From positions 658,501 to 722,500 of the forward strand of contig JANTQA010000018.1 of assembly GCA_027625915.1 (NCBI GenBank): 64,000 nt of DNA, read 5' to 3'. The stretch comes from Anaeramoeba flamelloides (Eukaryota > Metamonada > Anaeramoebidae). The notes below the pieces were generated by a model. That model did no database searches, was not told the DNA's origin, and saw only the letters and a program-made list of their open reading frames with translations. Position numbers and translations under genes: made by a program. Positions 23,870-35,938 of the stretch are shown piece by piece (the stretch's first letter is position 1; each line of letters begins with the position of its first letter).

Positions 23870-24660
23870 GAAAAGAAATAAAAAAATACAAATCTTTTAT
23901 TCACTTGATCTTATCTGAATGATTGGGAATAATTACTTTTTCTTTCCTTGGCTTTATTTTTAATTATGAACTGAAAGATTATTTGTTTGAAAATTTTTGA
24001 TTAACAAATTACTTGCTATTTCTAAAGAAATTCATAAAATAAATTTTAAAACCTAGTTTATATTTCTTTCGTCTAATTCTAGTTTTGGCTTTGAAAATAG
24101 GATATTATTTCAAATTCTTTTTCAGAAATAAAGATTTTTTGATTGGGGTATATTTATTTGATTTGAAAATGATTTATTTTTAATTAAAATGAAAAACTCA
24201 AAATAATTTGGTTTCTGATTGAAATTTTTCCTCTATATTTTCTTTTTCTTTGGGTTGAAAATTTTCTTGTTTTTTAATTTCAATAATCCAATCTCTTTAT
24301 TTGAATCTTTTAAACAGGATTCTTTTTTTCTGGTTTAATATGATAAAAATCTTTAAAATTAGAATTAAAAATAACAAATTTATAAAAATCAGTTTTAATA
24401 AAATCAATAATAAATAGTAATTGTGGCGAAAAATTCAAGCTAATTAATTTTTTGTATTTATCCAAATTACGAAGATAAAGCAAACAAATATTAAATAAAA
24501 AGACCTTGGTTGAATTTTATTTTTCTTCTAGTTCTTGATTGTATTACATTACAGTGGAAGTGGTGAACTTTTTTGTTGGTCTTCCAAAAGAATATAGTTT
24601 TATCAAATGTACACCTTTATTTGTATGTATTTTTATTTTATTTTTTTTTTGGTTTATTGA
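23870..24660 (+). repeat. Dispersed repeat (family H), copy 1
   Basis: About 780 bp shared in order with 39985-40790: cttgatcttatct, tttgaaaattttt-gac/tta-aaattact, cagaaat-aagattttttg, ttgatttgaaaatgattta, aactcaaaataatt, ctgattgaaatttt, ttggtcttccaaaagaa-ata and atgtacaccttta. By eye identity is moderate, so the copies are old. No coding and no clear terminal repeats; class unknown. Confidence 0.55.
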
Positions 24661-24699
24661 TGTGTAATTGTTTTGGAATTTTTTTTTTTATTATAAAAT

Positions 24700-25020
24700 G
24701 CTAGACCTATGGTTAAAAAGTAAAAACCGGTTATTCTAATGTTATCGAAACAGTGAAAATGATTGTAGATAAATGATATTAATTTCTATTGAAATTTTAT
24801 TTGGATCTTCATTCGAATATCAAAATGATAATTGTTGGTTTTTTTTTAATGGACAATACCCAATATTTTGGATTTTTCAATTTTTGAAGAAAATCTATTA
24901 AAATATGAGTTTTATTTTATACATATTTTAACTAATCTTTGATCTATATTATTCTACTTGATTTATTATTTCTTCTTCAAAGGTTAATGATAAAAATATT
25001 TGATATTTGAAAAAAAAATG
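24700..25020 (+). repeat. Partial family G element
   Basis: Matches the right half of the elements at 57108-57625 and 63046-63750 (gatattaatttctattgaaa, ggatcttcattcgaatatca, tttttcaatttttgaagaaa). It lacks the CAGTCAAAGGGG ends. Degenerate. Confidence 0.5.
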
Positions 25021-25594
25021 CTAGGAAGCTTTGAAATAAATAAAGTTTATATAGATATATTCAAAAGAAATATAGTGGAATTATTGTAAACTGGAAATTC
25101 TGAGGTATGAAATTAAATTGATTTAAATTTCTAGATCAAGTTTTAATCCGGATAAAATACCATTTTTTCAGAATTGATATAATAATTTTTATCATAAAAA
25201 ACATTTTTAGTGTTGTTAAAAAGAAAATTATAGCAATTTTTTTAGAAAATTTTTAGATAATTTGATTTAAATTCAGAGATAAAATTCTTGTATTTTTTAA
25301 AAATAATATGACTATAAAAAAATTAAATGAAAAATTGAACCTTTCAATTTACATATACATATATATCCCCAAATATTGAATATTAAGAATCCAACTAGAT
25401 TTAAAAATTAATCATTGAAAAAAAAACTTATTATTCTTGTAGAGTATAGAATTTTTAACTATTGATACAATATTTTCACTATCAATAAGACATACAAAAT
25501 ATCTTGTTTTTAATAATTTTTAATTATGTTTTTAGGATTAATATTCTATTGATATTTATCAAATTATACTCTTTTCTGAAAACTAAACTATACA

Positions 25595-25790
25595 TCAAAT
25601 ATGGTACTCACCTGAAATAATAAATCGAAATAATATATATATATATATATATATATATCTAACAATATTAAAGAAAAACTAAAAATTAATTTTAAAATAT
25701 AATCTAGTCTTTATAGTCATTCAAAAATATAAAATCCTTATTTTTTAATAATTAAAAAAAATACAACCAAAAACTAAATAAAAAGATAAT
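25595..25790 (+). repeat. Family C-related segment with (TA)n run
   Basis: Shares actcacctgaaataataaat and the following aaaaactaataatta-type sequence with 13065-13240. It includes a TA dinucleotide microsatellite at about 25636-25659. Confidence 0.5.
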
Positions 25791-25947
25791 CAAAATATTT
25801 GATATAGGTATTTTTATATTGAAACTAAAATATTTATCAAAATTTTGTGATAAAAAATGAAATTTATTTTTAAAATTTTATTACAAGATTAAACAAAAAA
25901 ATTAAAATAAATTGAATTTAGATCGATAAAATGATTCACCCTTTTAA

Positions 25948-26530
25948 GGTATTTGCAAAAAAGTGGGGCATTTTTTTTTTTACATTTCATAAAAAAATCA
26001 TCTTTTTTAGTGAAAGCATTCATTATTGACTTTACCAAATTAAGTTCAATATTAATATCAATTGAATAAATAACTGGGGTATATATTTCAAAAATGTTGG
26101 ATGAAATATTCCCCTAAAATGAAAAAAAAATAACACTTTTTTTTGATGAAAACAATGTAAGACCAATTTTCAATAAAAAAACTAAAAATGTGAAAAATAT
26201 ACAAATGATTTTTTAAACAATAGAAAATATTTATATATTTTTCAATTCTATTTGGAAATTTGATGAGATTAAAAAAATTATGAAAACGGTTTTTTTAATC
26301 AAAAAATAAATAATAAACACCAGTTTTCACACCTAATAAATTTCATATAAAATCGAGATCAGAAAATTTAATATATTTTATTTATGTAATACAATACTAA
26401 GAAACAAATTAAATTGTTATTAAGTTAGGATAAATGGTAGTTAATGATTTTGGATGTTTAAATAAGTTTTCTGAAGATTGTGTTTAAAAGATATATTTTA
26501 AAATAAATTTGCCCCACTTTATTGGAAATA
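25948..26530 (+). repeat. Family B element (GTGGGGCA ends), copy 2
   Basis: Left end tttgcaaaaaagtggggcat; right end aaatttgccccactttattg, so the terminal inverted repeats are clear. About 580 bp, no coding. The best-preserved copy in the window for defining the ends. Confidence 0.75.
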
Positions 26531-27391
26531 GTTAATATTTTTCTTTTTTTCTGAATATATAACCAAGAGATTTATTTTTTGAAAAAACAATTGAATGTTT
26601 TATTTATTTAATTAGTAAAAGTATTAACATTAATAAAAGTGGTTTTGTGTTTAAATTCAAAAAAGAATAATACTTGTTATATAAAAAAAAAATCATCAAC
26701 TTCTTTTTAATAACAACTTTACTCCCAGAGAGAATAAGTTCTAAACACCTTGTAATTTTAGTTATTTTTAAATAAAAATATAATTTTTTTGAGGTTTTAG
26801 GTGTTAATTCCCTTTTTTATTAAAGTGAAAAAAAAAAAGGTTAAATTGTAGTAAATTTAAAAAAAATAAATAAATCAATAAAAAAAAACACTGTTTTAAT
26901 AATTTTTTATTGTTTTTTTAATGAATATTATATTTAAAATTCTAATAATGCTGATAAATTCAAAAAAAGAAACAAATATTTATTTGTATAATTTCCATTT
27001 TTTAATTTTTTATAACTATTCTTTCAAAACATTTATTTTCAAAGAATATATAAAAGATAAACTTATTTGGCAAAGTTTATTTGTATTTAAACTAATACAA
27101 GTTTTTTTATAAAAGCAGAGAAAATAAATATATCGAAGTGGAAACACGAACTAAAAAGTTTGAATACATTTTTTGAATTTATCAAGAAGAATTATAACTA
27201 AAAATAATATTTTTTTTATTTCTTGAATTATATCATATAAAAAAAAAAGAGATTGTGAAAAAAAGAAAAATAAAAAATAAACAAATGCATAGTTAATAAA
27301 AAAAATAAAAGTAAAAAAAAAAAACGTTAACCTGATAATTGGCAAGCAATTAAAAATAAAAAATAGAGAAAAATAAACACGAATCACAGTC

Positions 27392-30300
27392 TTACATTAG
27401 AGAGCAATTATCTTGATAATTTTTATATTGTTTCATCCCAGATAAATCTTCATTTATATAAATCTTAAATTCCAATGGAACTTCATGTTGTGATAAATAT
27501 ACTCCTAAACAATTATTCATTCCAATTTTAGAAATTTCTTGAAATCTTTCTTCAGAGCAATTAGCAGCGATATGATATTGGAAGTTTAAATTATCTAAAA
27601 TGGGACCTTTGTCTGTATTTAAATTTTTGGACCAAATTTTATTCCAATTGATATCTATTGAAGCCTTCAGATGACATTGGCATATTTGAATATCGTTGAG
27701 AGCAGCTGCAAGTGCCATTTGTGACATATAACAAGAACCGATTCCAGATAAAAAGAAATCAAAAATGCATGGGCCAGAATAATTACCACCCCAATGTTTT
27801 GGAAGATCTGATTCCCAGATATCATGTTTATTCTTCCCATACTTGATTATGGCCCTATATAATCCTTTCTTCTTTGATCTTTTTGTGTTCCATTTCCCAT
27901 GAATAGTACTTTGGAGAAATTCATGCTCTTTATTTTCTTTTATAATCTTTTCTTTTCTTTTTTTGAGAGTTTTTAAATTGATATTATTATATTTTTTTTC
28001 AGTGTAAACTATTCTTTTGGAAATATGCTTTTTGTAAATAATTTTTGTTGAGGTTCGATTTATTTTTGTAATATATCTAACCATTGGGCAATTTTGTTTT
28101 GCCAATTCAACTGCTTCCAATATATATTTTTTTTCTACTTTGGATTTAATAGCTAAAGAAATTTGTATTAATTTGATCAGGGGATCTTTTGTTTCAAGTG
28201 ATAAAACTTGTTTTACATTAGATTGGATAATTGTTTCTACTAATATTTCATCTAATTTGATTCCTCTCGTTGAACAAATAAATACCAAAGTTCTAAGAAA
28301 AGATTAAAAGAAAGTAATTTATGATATGAATAATAATATATTGGAATTAAAAAAAAAATATTTTTAATTTTTTTTTGGGTGATGTGTTTAATATTAAAAA
28401 AATAGGTCTAGTAATAACAATTGAAAAAATAGCTACAGTAAAATTAAGGTTATTTATTAATGAATAGAATTTTGCATCAAAATATGATAAATTTACTGAT
28501 AGTATTACTTGTTCATCAAAGGTTCATTTTTTTGTGTATAAATACTTTTTCTCGAATAAAGGTATTTTTTTTTGTTGAAAAGTTGGCCTTTCATGGAAAG
28601 TCTGTGTTTTACATGAAGAAGTGATTGTTTTTTTTTCAAAAAAGTATTTATTAGTGAATTGTACTGTTTTTTTCATGAATATATTACATCTAATAATATC
28701 GTTTGTAAAAAAAATACTAAATCAATTTAAAGATCTTTTTGTTTTGAATCTTCAATTAAAAAAAAAATATTTTCTCCGAAAAAAAAACCTAAAAAAAGAT
28801 TTGTAATCATTAATTTTATCTTTATTTTTAGAGTTAATAAAAAAATAAAGTAAAAGAAAAATAATTATTTGACAAAAATAATAAAAATCCAAACTTCAGT
28901 GATAAGAAAAAAATTAACAACCATTTGAGAAAAACGGTTTTAAAATCCAAGTATAGATGTGTTTTTTTTTTTAAAAAAAAAGGAAATTTTTCCCTTCAAA
29001 AATTTAATTCTTAAGAAGAAGAGAAATTTCCTTTAGATCAAGGCTATTTCAAAAAAAGTGTGATAAACTCCTTTTAAAATATATTTATTAAATTCAATTG
29101 TCCTAAAACTATTTAAATATATTAAAATCATTAACAATCATTTATTGGTTCTTAATCGTAATTCAATTTATTTTTCAGTATGTTATTAGATAAAAAATAT
29201 ATACTAAAAAATTGTCTGATATCGGATTTTATCTTATATTTTTTTCGGGTGGTAAAAATTGCTGTTTATTATTTTCTTTTTGATCGACAAAATCGTTTTC
29301 ATAACTTTTTTTAATCTAGACGACTTTTCCAATAGAATTGAAAACTTAAAAATGTAATTTATTGTTTAAAAAATCATTTGTAGCTTTGTTGTATTTCCAG
29401 TTTTTTATTGAAATTGGTTGTGCATTTTTTTCTCCAAAAAAAGTATTATTGTTTTTTTAATTTTTTGGAATTTGAAAGAACTAATTATGAAATAAATACC
29501 AGAGCGATTGATTCAATCATTATTAATAAACAACTTATTTTAAAATTGTCAATTAAGGAATAGCTCCACTAACAATTAGGAGTTTTTATGAAATGTAAAA
29601 AAAATTGCTACACTTTTTCGGAAATACTTTAATTGGCATATACAAAAAACACATTACTAATGTATTGCTGAAATTTCTCTAAAATGTAAAGTTAAGAAAA
29701 GAAGAAGAACAGTTTGGAGATAACAGGCCTTTCACGTAATAATTTGTGATTTGTGATTGTATGGTTCTGATATTGAAAAAGCTTTTTAAAATTGGAATAT
29801 TCCCTTCGTATTCTATATACTTTAGAAAATTGTTTAACTTTGCACAACCAAATATAAAATTTCAATGTGGGTAATAGTATACATAGTCTTTTATTTTCAT
29901 ATTAGCACATAATGTTAACGATAAGACTAAGGATTTACTTTTTTTATTATTTGGGTTTATATAAAAAGAATCAATAAATGTATAACCCAATCAAAAAAAA
30001 AAAATTAAAATAATTGTTTTTATCTGAGGATTCCTGTATTTTTTTTTCTTTTTTGTTTTTATTTGACAAAAAAATAATTTGTTCTAAAGATTGGTTTGTT
30101 AATCAAAATTTTATCGACTTATTAATGAATATCTTCGATAAAAATTCTATTAATATCATGGCTTGGTAATTCTGGAAGAATCATAAGATTTAAAAATAAA
30201 ATATTATGTTTAAAAAAATGATCATTTTCTGTTTTTTACAAAATTGTTTCAATCAAATTACTTTTTTGGTATAATTGACTTTTTCGTGAAGGGTTGGGTA

Positions 30301-32844
30301 ATTCAAAAAATAAATGAACTTTATATGAAAGAATTACAGTATTGTGTATTATAAATTTTTTGATGGAAAACTCTAATGATTAAGTTTTTCATTTTTATTT
30401 TTTTTTTTTATTCAAGTCAGTTTCACTTTTAAGGCACAAACTTTCAACAAAATTTAAGGCACAAAAAAATTCAAATTAAGGCACAAAATTCAGATTCTAG
30501 TAAAATAAATTGTAAAAAAAATAATTCCAAATTTTGTGCTTTAAAATGAGATTTTTATTTTGTGCCTTAAATTTCGTTGAAAGTTTGTGCCTTAAATTTG
30601 AAACTGTCTGTATTTAACAGTTCTTATTTTTTTTATTGTATTTTAAAATAAAAGATGAAAAAAATATTATTTAAATGAAGATGCAAGAAGATCTATAATG
30701 GTTCAAAAAGTCGTGATTTTGTTTCAAATTCACTTGGAATATCTATAGATGGGTTTCCTTATAACAGATGAGATATGATAAATGTGATTATCTTGTATGT
30801 ACGATTTGAGTGCAATGTGATTTAATTTTTTAGAAATCTTGGTGTAATTGGTGGTGATTAAAAATAAAAAAAAAAATTGATCTTTTATATTCCCAAATGA
30901 AAAAATAATTGATAAACGAAAAAAAACTTATATTTGTGTAATTGGAGGAAAGGTTATAAATAAAGATTATTTGCATTTAAAAACTTGGAATTTTTTAAAA
31001 AAAAATTTCCTCTTTTCTTTTTTTAGTTCGAAATAATAATTCTTTTTTAGATTTCACCACTAGAGAGAAATAGAAATTTATACTCTCTTTCAAAATAAAT
31101 CAATCTTTTTTGTTTTTCCATTTCCTAATTTTACTCGTTTGTATTTTAAAAATCATTATTAACACTGACTTTTTTGAAAAATCACAAATTTCTTTTTGAC
31201 CTCGAATTGTTTCTAATTTCAAAATAATAAAAAAAATATAATGATAAAGAAAAAAAATAATCATAAAAAAAAAAAAAAAAACTTACTGGGTAAATCCAGC
31301 GCCGATACTATAACTAATCATTTCAATTGGGCTTGGTGCTGTTTCATGCCCACCAAATATCTTGGGTGTGTCTGCCTGAATTCTATGGAATCCATTAGCA
31401 TGTTCAAAATTGAGGATAAATTGTATATCTTTCAATAAATCCCATTTTAATTTTAAACTTTGGGTTTGGGATTTACTATTGATCTTTAATGTTTCAGCAA
31501 TTTTGTTTACATCCATATTATTAATAATTCTATCTTTTTTAACATTATCTGTAGTTTCGAAATCAGAATAATCACTTTCACTTTCATTGGAGATAAACTT
31601 TAATTTTAATTCCTTATATTCGTCTGAAATGACAAAATTTGAGTAGGAATCATTTTGCATCAAGTTATAAATACTATTTTGAGCTTTGTTAAATAAATCT
31701 TGAGAAAAGTCGTTTTGCTTTACTCTTTTCATAATGTCTTGGACTATTGTACTACTAATGTTAACTTGGGATGGGGAATCATTCATGATATATGTCCGTA
31801 ATATTTTGTGAGCACGTAATTTTCTTTTCTTTTTGATGATCTTTCGATAATTTTCAACTTCAAAATAAAACAACAAATTTTCCTGACAGGAATATTGTAT
31901 TAAATATTTTAAAAAATGTGAATAATATTCTTCTTTGGATAGTATCAAATTCAAAGGAATTAATTGGATATTATTTAAATCATCATTTCCATCACAGTTG
32001 TTTTTGTTAACAACTTCTTCTTTTTCAGAATTGCTATTTGAATCAGATTCCGAAGATGATGAAATAGAGCTTAAATATGAGTCACTTTCAATCATTTGAC
32101 TTTGACTTTCACTTTCGCTTTCAGTTCTATAATCATATGTTCCGTATGATTCGGACTTTACTGTGTGACTTGTAATTGGTTTTTTAGATTTGGATCTATT
32201 TGGTGAATTTATATTATTATTTTCAACACTTTCATTCTTCATTTTTTGTTTCAACATTAATGAGATTTTATTTAAGTTTTTATTTGTTGTGAGTAATATT
32301 TCGGTAGTTAGGACCCTCTTTGCTCGTTTAATTTGATCAACCAAAATTTGGTATTTGTTTTCAAGTACCTCAGATTCTAATTCATAATAATCTTCTTGAT
32401 ATTTTTTTATTCTTAAAAATTGTCGAAATCTTAAATTTTGTTCTTGTTTGGCAGTTATTAATTCATCTTTTTAAAAGCGGGGCATCAATTTCAACAAGTT
32501 TTAATTCTTTGTCATATATTTCTTTTAATTCTTCAATTGATCTTTTTTAGATTTTAATATTGTTTAATAATAAATGTGTGTGTGTTTTTATTTATTAATT
32601 TTTATCAAATGATAAAATTACATTTCAATAAAATGTAGAAAAAAAAAAATAATAAAATCTTACTGATATACATTTGTTAAATTAAAAACCTTTACTAATA
32701 ATTTATTTCTTTCGGGTATTATAGCATTGTATAACCTTAATAATTTTTGATTTTCAGACTTTTGCCTTTGAATTTTTTCGTTATAAAATGTTAATTTTTT
32801 TTTGTGTCTTTCATTTAGCATTAAATTAATATTATCAGATTCAT
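27392..32844 (-). CDS. Coiled coil - RGS - OsmC - OsmC fusion protein (3+ exons, 5' end missing)
   Basis: Exons in reading order 32664-32844, 31287-32541 and 27392-28292. Splice phases match at both joins (CA/A each time; donors gtaaga and gtaagt). Order of parts over about 777 residues: a short charged coiled-coil exon (NLMLNERHKKKLTFYNEKIQ), further helical sequence, a Ser/Glu-rich linker (YRTESESESQSQ), an RGS domain (SCQENLLFYFEVENYRKI ... LFNKAQNSIYNLMQNDSYSN), then OsmC-1 (FGGHETAPSPIEMI ... RGIKLDEI ... AKQNCP), whose coding is split by the 2,994-bp intron, and OsmC-2 (HWGGNYSGPCIFDFFLSGIG-SCYMSQM ... NNCLGV). RGS domains accelerate GTP hydrolysis by G-alpha; OsmC domains are cysteine-based peroxidases. 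OsmC-1 has Gly where the peroxidatic Cys is expected; OsmC-2 keeps both Cys. One +1 frame slip is needed at the A5 run at 32468-32472. The true start lies upstream and was not found. The stop at 27392 overlaps a possible donor (ATGTAAGA), so a further 3' exon is possible. Confidence 0.82.
29043..29631 (-). repeat. Family B element, copy 3 (inverted)
   Basis: Inverted relative to 25948-26530; the ends have decayed (aaaaaaagtgtgataaactc and ttgctacactttttcggaaa). Landmarks aacaatcatttattggttct and aatcatttgtagctttgttg agree with 57667-58273. Lies in the long intron of the RGS-OsmC gene. Confidence 0.65.
30415..30610. repeat. AAGGCAC hairpin element (family D), copy 2
   Basis: About 196 bp, gtcagtttcacttttaaggc at the left and gtgccttaaatttgaaactg at the right, with the same internal aaggcac/gtgcctt pairs as 8705-8908. 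In the long intron of the RGS-OsmC gene. Confidence 0.75.
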
Positions 32845-33770
32845 CTAATTAATTAAAGAATAAAAATAATTAGTAAAATTAAATAATAAATTTGATTAAC
32901 AATTAAAAAAAAAAAAAAAAAACAGATAAGATTATTAAAGAATATTATTTTAAGGAAAAAAAAAGGAAAAGAATTAAATTGATGAAAAAAAAACAAAAAT
33001 ATCTTCAAAATGTTAGACTTGCTGAAATAGAAAATAATGTAAACGTATTATAAGGTAAAATTCGACAACAAAGTAATGTTTTTGCAATTATGTAAAAAGT
33101 AATAACTATTGAACAAAAATGAACAAAATGTTAACCTAAATAACCAACTTTTTTTGAAAAAGAATAATGAAATATCCTCTATTTTCTTTCATTAAACTTA
33201 TATAAGATTAATTAAAATGAAAAAAACAATTGTCATAAGTATTTTTATGAGAATATGGAAGCAAATTAAAATATAAGCCAAATTTCAAAATTATGGAAAA
33301 CTTTTTTATAATTATTATTTGCTTTTTTCGTTTGTCCTTTAAAATATAAAATGATTATACTTTATTTTTATTTATTAAACTATATTGGTGATTTTCTCAT
33401 AACATTTCAGTAAAATACATTATTATTCAAAAAAAAAATACAATTAAACAAATTTTGTTATGATAAAAAATCTGTCCCTATTTTTAAAATTAATTTTATT
33501 TATATCATCCAAAAATAAATCTTGGAACATTTTTAAAATCTTTAAATTAATTATTAATAGTTTAATATCAAAACTATTTTTGATTTTGGAAATTTTTTTG
33601 ATAAATTCTCGAGAATTAACAAAATTATATTTAAGTTGAAAATTTATAAATCTTTAATTATATTAATGATAAATTTGGCCTTGAACAAGTATTTAGATAT
33701 TCTACCTTCTATTTGCTTTTCTTTTCTTTCTTTTTTTTTTTTTCTTATTTAATTCTTCTTTGATTTTGTG

Positions 33771-34517
33771 TGTTTGAAATATTCTCAAAAATAGTTGAAA
33801 ACGAAAATATCCGAAAAATGTTTTGAACAACTTAAAAATACTTTTTGAAGAACTTCTAAAAAAGATAAGTGTCTAGTTATTAAAATTTAAGTTAAAATAA
33901 CAATTTTACTTTTTGGAAAAAAAATTTTTTTTTTTTTGAATTTATTTCATTAAGCCCTCTGAAAAGTTTTTGGTTCCTTTTCAGTGCTTTTGAGTGTGTT
34001 AGTACTTGTTAGGGTAAGTAGCTGTATTTGTTAGTGTCAGTTAGGGTTTGGTTGGGTTAAATTAAAGTAAATTCTCTTCTGGAATAGAAAATAAAATAGG
34101 GTTTGGTTTGCGGTTACTTTGGGTATATGTATATAAGATGAGATATATCTCAGTTATTTCTGGATTCCATTTAAGATTACATGATTATGGGTAATGATAC
34201 ACAATGAGAAATTGTCTTTGCAAAAAGATTTTCTCTCATTTGTTAATAATTTTTTTTCAATGATCAGAAATGTTACATGCATCTACAGTAACAATTTCTT
34301 TCACACAAAATGAGTTGAATACTATTCCCCCAAAATTTGCAATTTTTCACATTTTTTAATCAAAAAAAAATATTCCTAAAATAAAATTCCAATTTTTCCA
34401 TTAAACTGAGTATATTGATACTAGAGTTTCTTATAAGTTGTTCAAAAAGTATTTTTAAGTGATTAAAAAATTTTCGGATATTTTCGATTTTCCACTATTT
34501 TTGAGAGTATTTCAAAG
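33771..34517. repeat. Inverted-repeat element with about 80-bp arms
   Basis: Left arm ttgaaatattctcaaaaata...gaacaacttaaaaatacttt (33773-33855) and right arm, its reverse complement, at about 34432-34515. The interior is relatively G-rich on the plus strand, with ttagggtttggttgggtta at 34041, and is non-coding. Confidence 0.65.
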
Positions 34518-34624
34518 ATTCTTTGGTTTTTTTTGCAGATTTTTTCATATAAAAAAACCTTTGTAATCAAATATAAAAATGAAATATGATTTTTTTTTTG
34601 AAGAGAAATATATTTGTGGATAGG

Positions 34625-35240
34625 ATGTGTTGATTGTTAGTTACTAATTTCAATTGGTCTATTAAGAATGGGCATTTGAAATGGATTCTTCAGATACACC
34701 ACAAATGCAGTCCTTTCATTTTGGTTAAAGATCTGACAATCCTTTATTTAACAATATTAAAAAAAAAATTATTTTTGCAAAAAATGAATCATTTTTTGGT
34801 TTTTATTTTTTGTTTTACTCGTAAAACATCAAATATCAAGCTGTTCGAAATACATCTAACAAGATATTTATGCAATTATTTTTTTCAGAAAAGTCAGTTC
34901 TTCATAAAAAACTGATGTATTAATTCAAAAAAAAATTGAATAGTTTCCCCATAAATCAATACTACTCTTATCTCATTAGACTCTGTTCGAAGAGGACTAT
35001 TTATAAAAGAACCAAAAATAAAAACTCCCAAAAAAGATCCATTTTTTACAAAAATAATTTTTTTTAATCTTGTTAAATAAAGGATTGTCAGATCTTTAAC
35101 CAAAATGGAATGTACTGCATCTGTGGTGTATCTGAAGAATACCTTTTGAAGTTCCTTTCTTCGGTTATTTAAAAATAAAATCAGCAAAAGTGAGAACCCC
35201 AATCCATAATATTTGTAAAATAATAATTTTTAATCAACAC
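34625..35240. repeat. Inverted-repeat element with about 180-bp arms
   Basis: The outer ends tgtgttgatt and aatcaacacc, together with long arms 34670-34860 and 34990-35150, are reverse complements (both contain tttggttaaagatctgacaa and its complement, and cagatacaccacaaatgcag or a close variant). About 610 bp, non-coding. Confidence 0.65.
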
Positions 35241-35938
35241 CATAGATCTTATTTTCTCTTGACACAGCAATTGTATACTAGCTGTATGTTAATTTAAACT
35301 TCTCACCAGAAAAAATACCTATTTTTCACGACTAGATAGTTTTAAAAGTGGTAGTATTACGAACAAGAATAAATACAATAGCCTCAAGAATCTGAAGTAC
35401 TGGTAATCTTCGTTATATTGTGAATAAACTTTATAACGTAAAATGAAACGTTTTTAAAAATGTTCGTTTTTTCTGACTGAAAATTTTCAATTTGTGTTTT
35501 TTCTTTGCTACAACCAGTTTAAGGTAAAAAAAAAAAATTTTGGTTGTGGTGATAAAATTCGCTTGAAAAAATTATTTTTAAAAACACTCGCAATTGTTTC
35601 ACTTTTTCCAAATTGTTCATTTGTTAGGCTTACATTTTCAAAATTTTCTAATTTTAATTATTGGAAAAGTTTTTTTTGTTTTCAAATTTTTTTCAAAATT
35701 GAGAAAATTATTAAAGAATGTGATCAAAATAAGAAAAGTTTGCAAAAAATGCACTACAAACAAACTCTTTCTTCGGGACAAGTTCGAAAAAAAAAAATTG
35801 AAAATTTAAAAAAGAGTAAAAAACAAAATTTTAATTGTACTGTTTTGACTTTACAACTCAAAAAATAAAAGTGATTGTTTATGGTGTGCATCTTAAAAAT
35901 GAAAAACTGTTTGGTGTAAACATAACAAATAAAAAAAA

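Larger units (their letters stand above)
23084..27391. other. Intergenic region upstream of the GPCR, downstream of RGS-OsmC
   Basis: No exon is supportable. It contains repeats at 23870-24660, 24700-25020, 25595-25790 and 25948-26530. The parts 23084-23870, 25020-25595 and 26530-27391 are plain AT-rich DNA; the first presumably includes the GPCR promoter. A plus-strand frame at 26921-27112 is only AT-rich noise (F/I/K/N-rich, no family). Confidence 0.5.
32845..35938. other. Region between the RGS-OsmC and PAS genes
   Basis: It must contain the missing 5' exon(s) of the RGS-OsmC gene, but I could not identify one. It holds two inverted-repeat elements (33771-34517 and 34625-35240). Frames at 35494-35868 on the plus strand are K/F-rich and overlap one another; I do not call them. 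Confidence 0.45.

Noticed and set aside
32926-33053. Plus-strand K-rich frame after an acceptor (KIIKEYYFKEKKRKRIKL...)
   Set aside because: No upstream plus-strand exon is available; the area is antisense to the RGS-OsmC gene, and AT-rich DNA easily gives such K/N/I-rich frames.
35494-35868. Plus-strand frame of 124 codons
   Set aside because: Overlaps two other open frames of similar quality, no family resemblance, composition typical of AT-rich noise.
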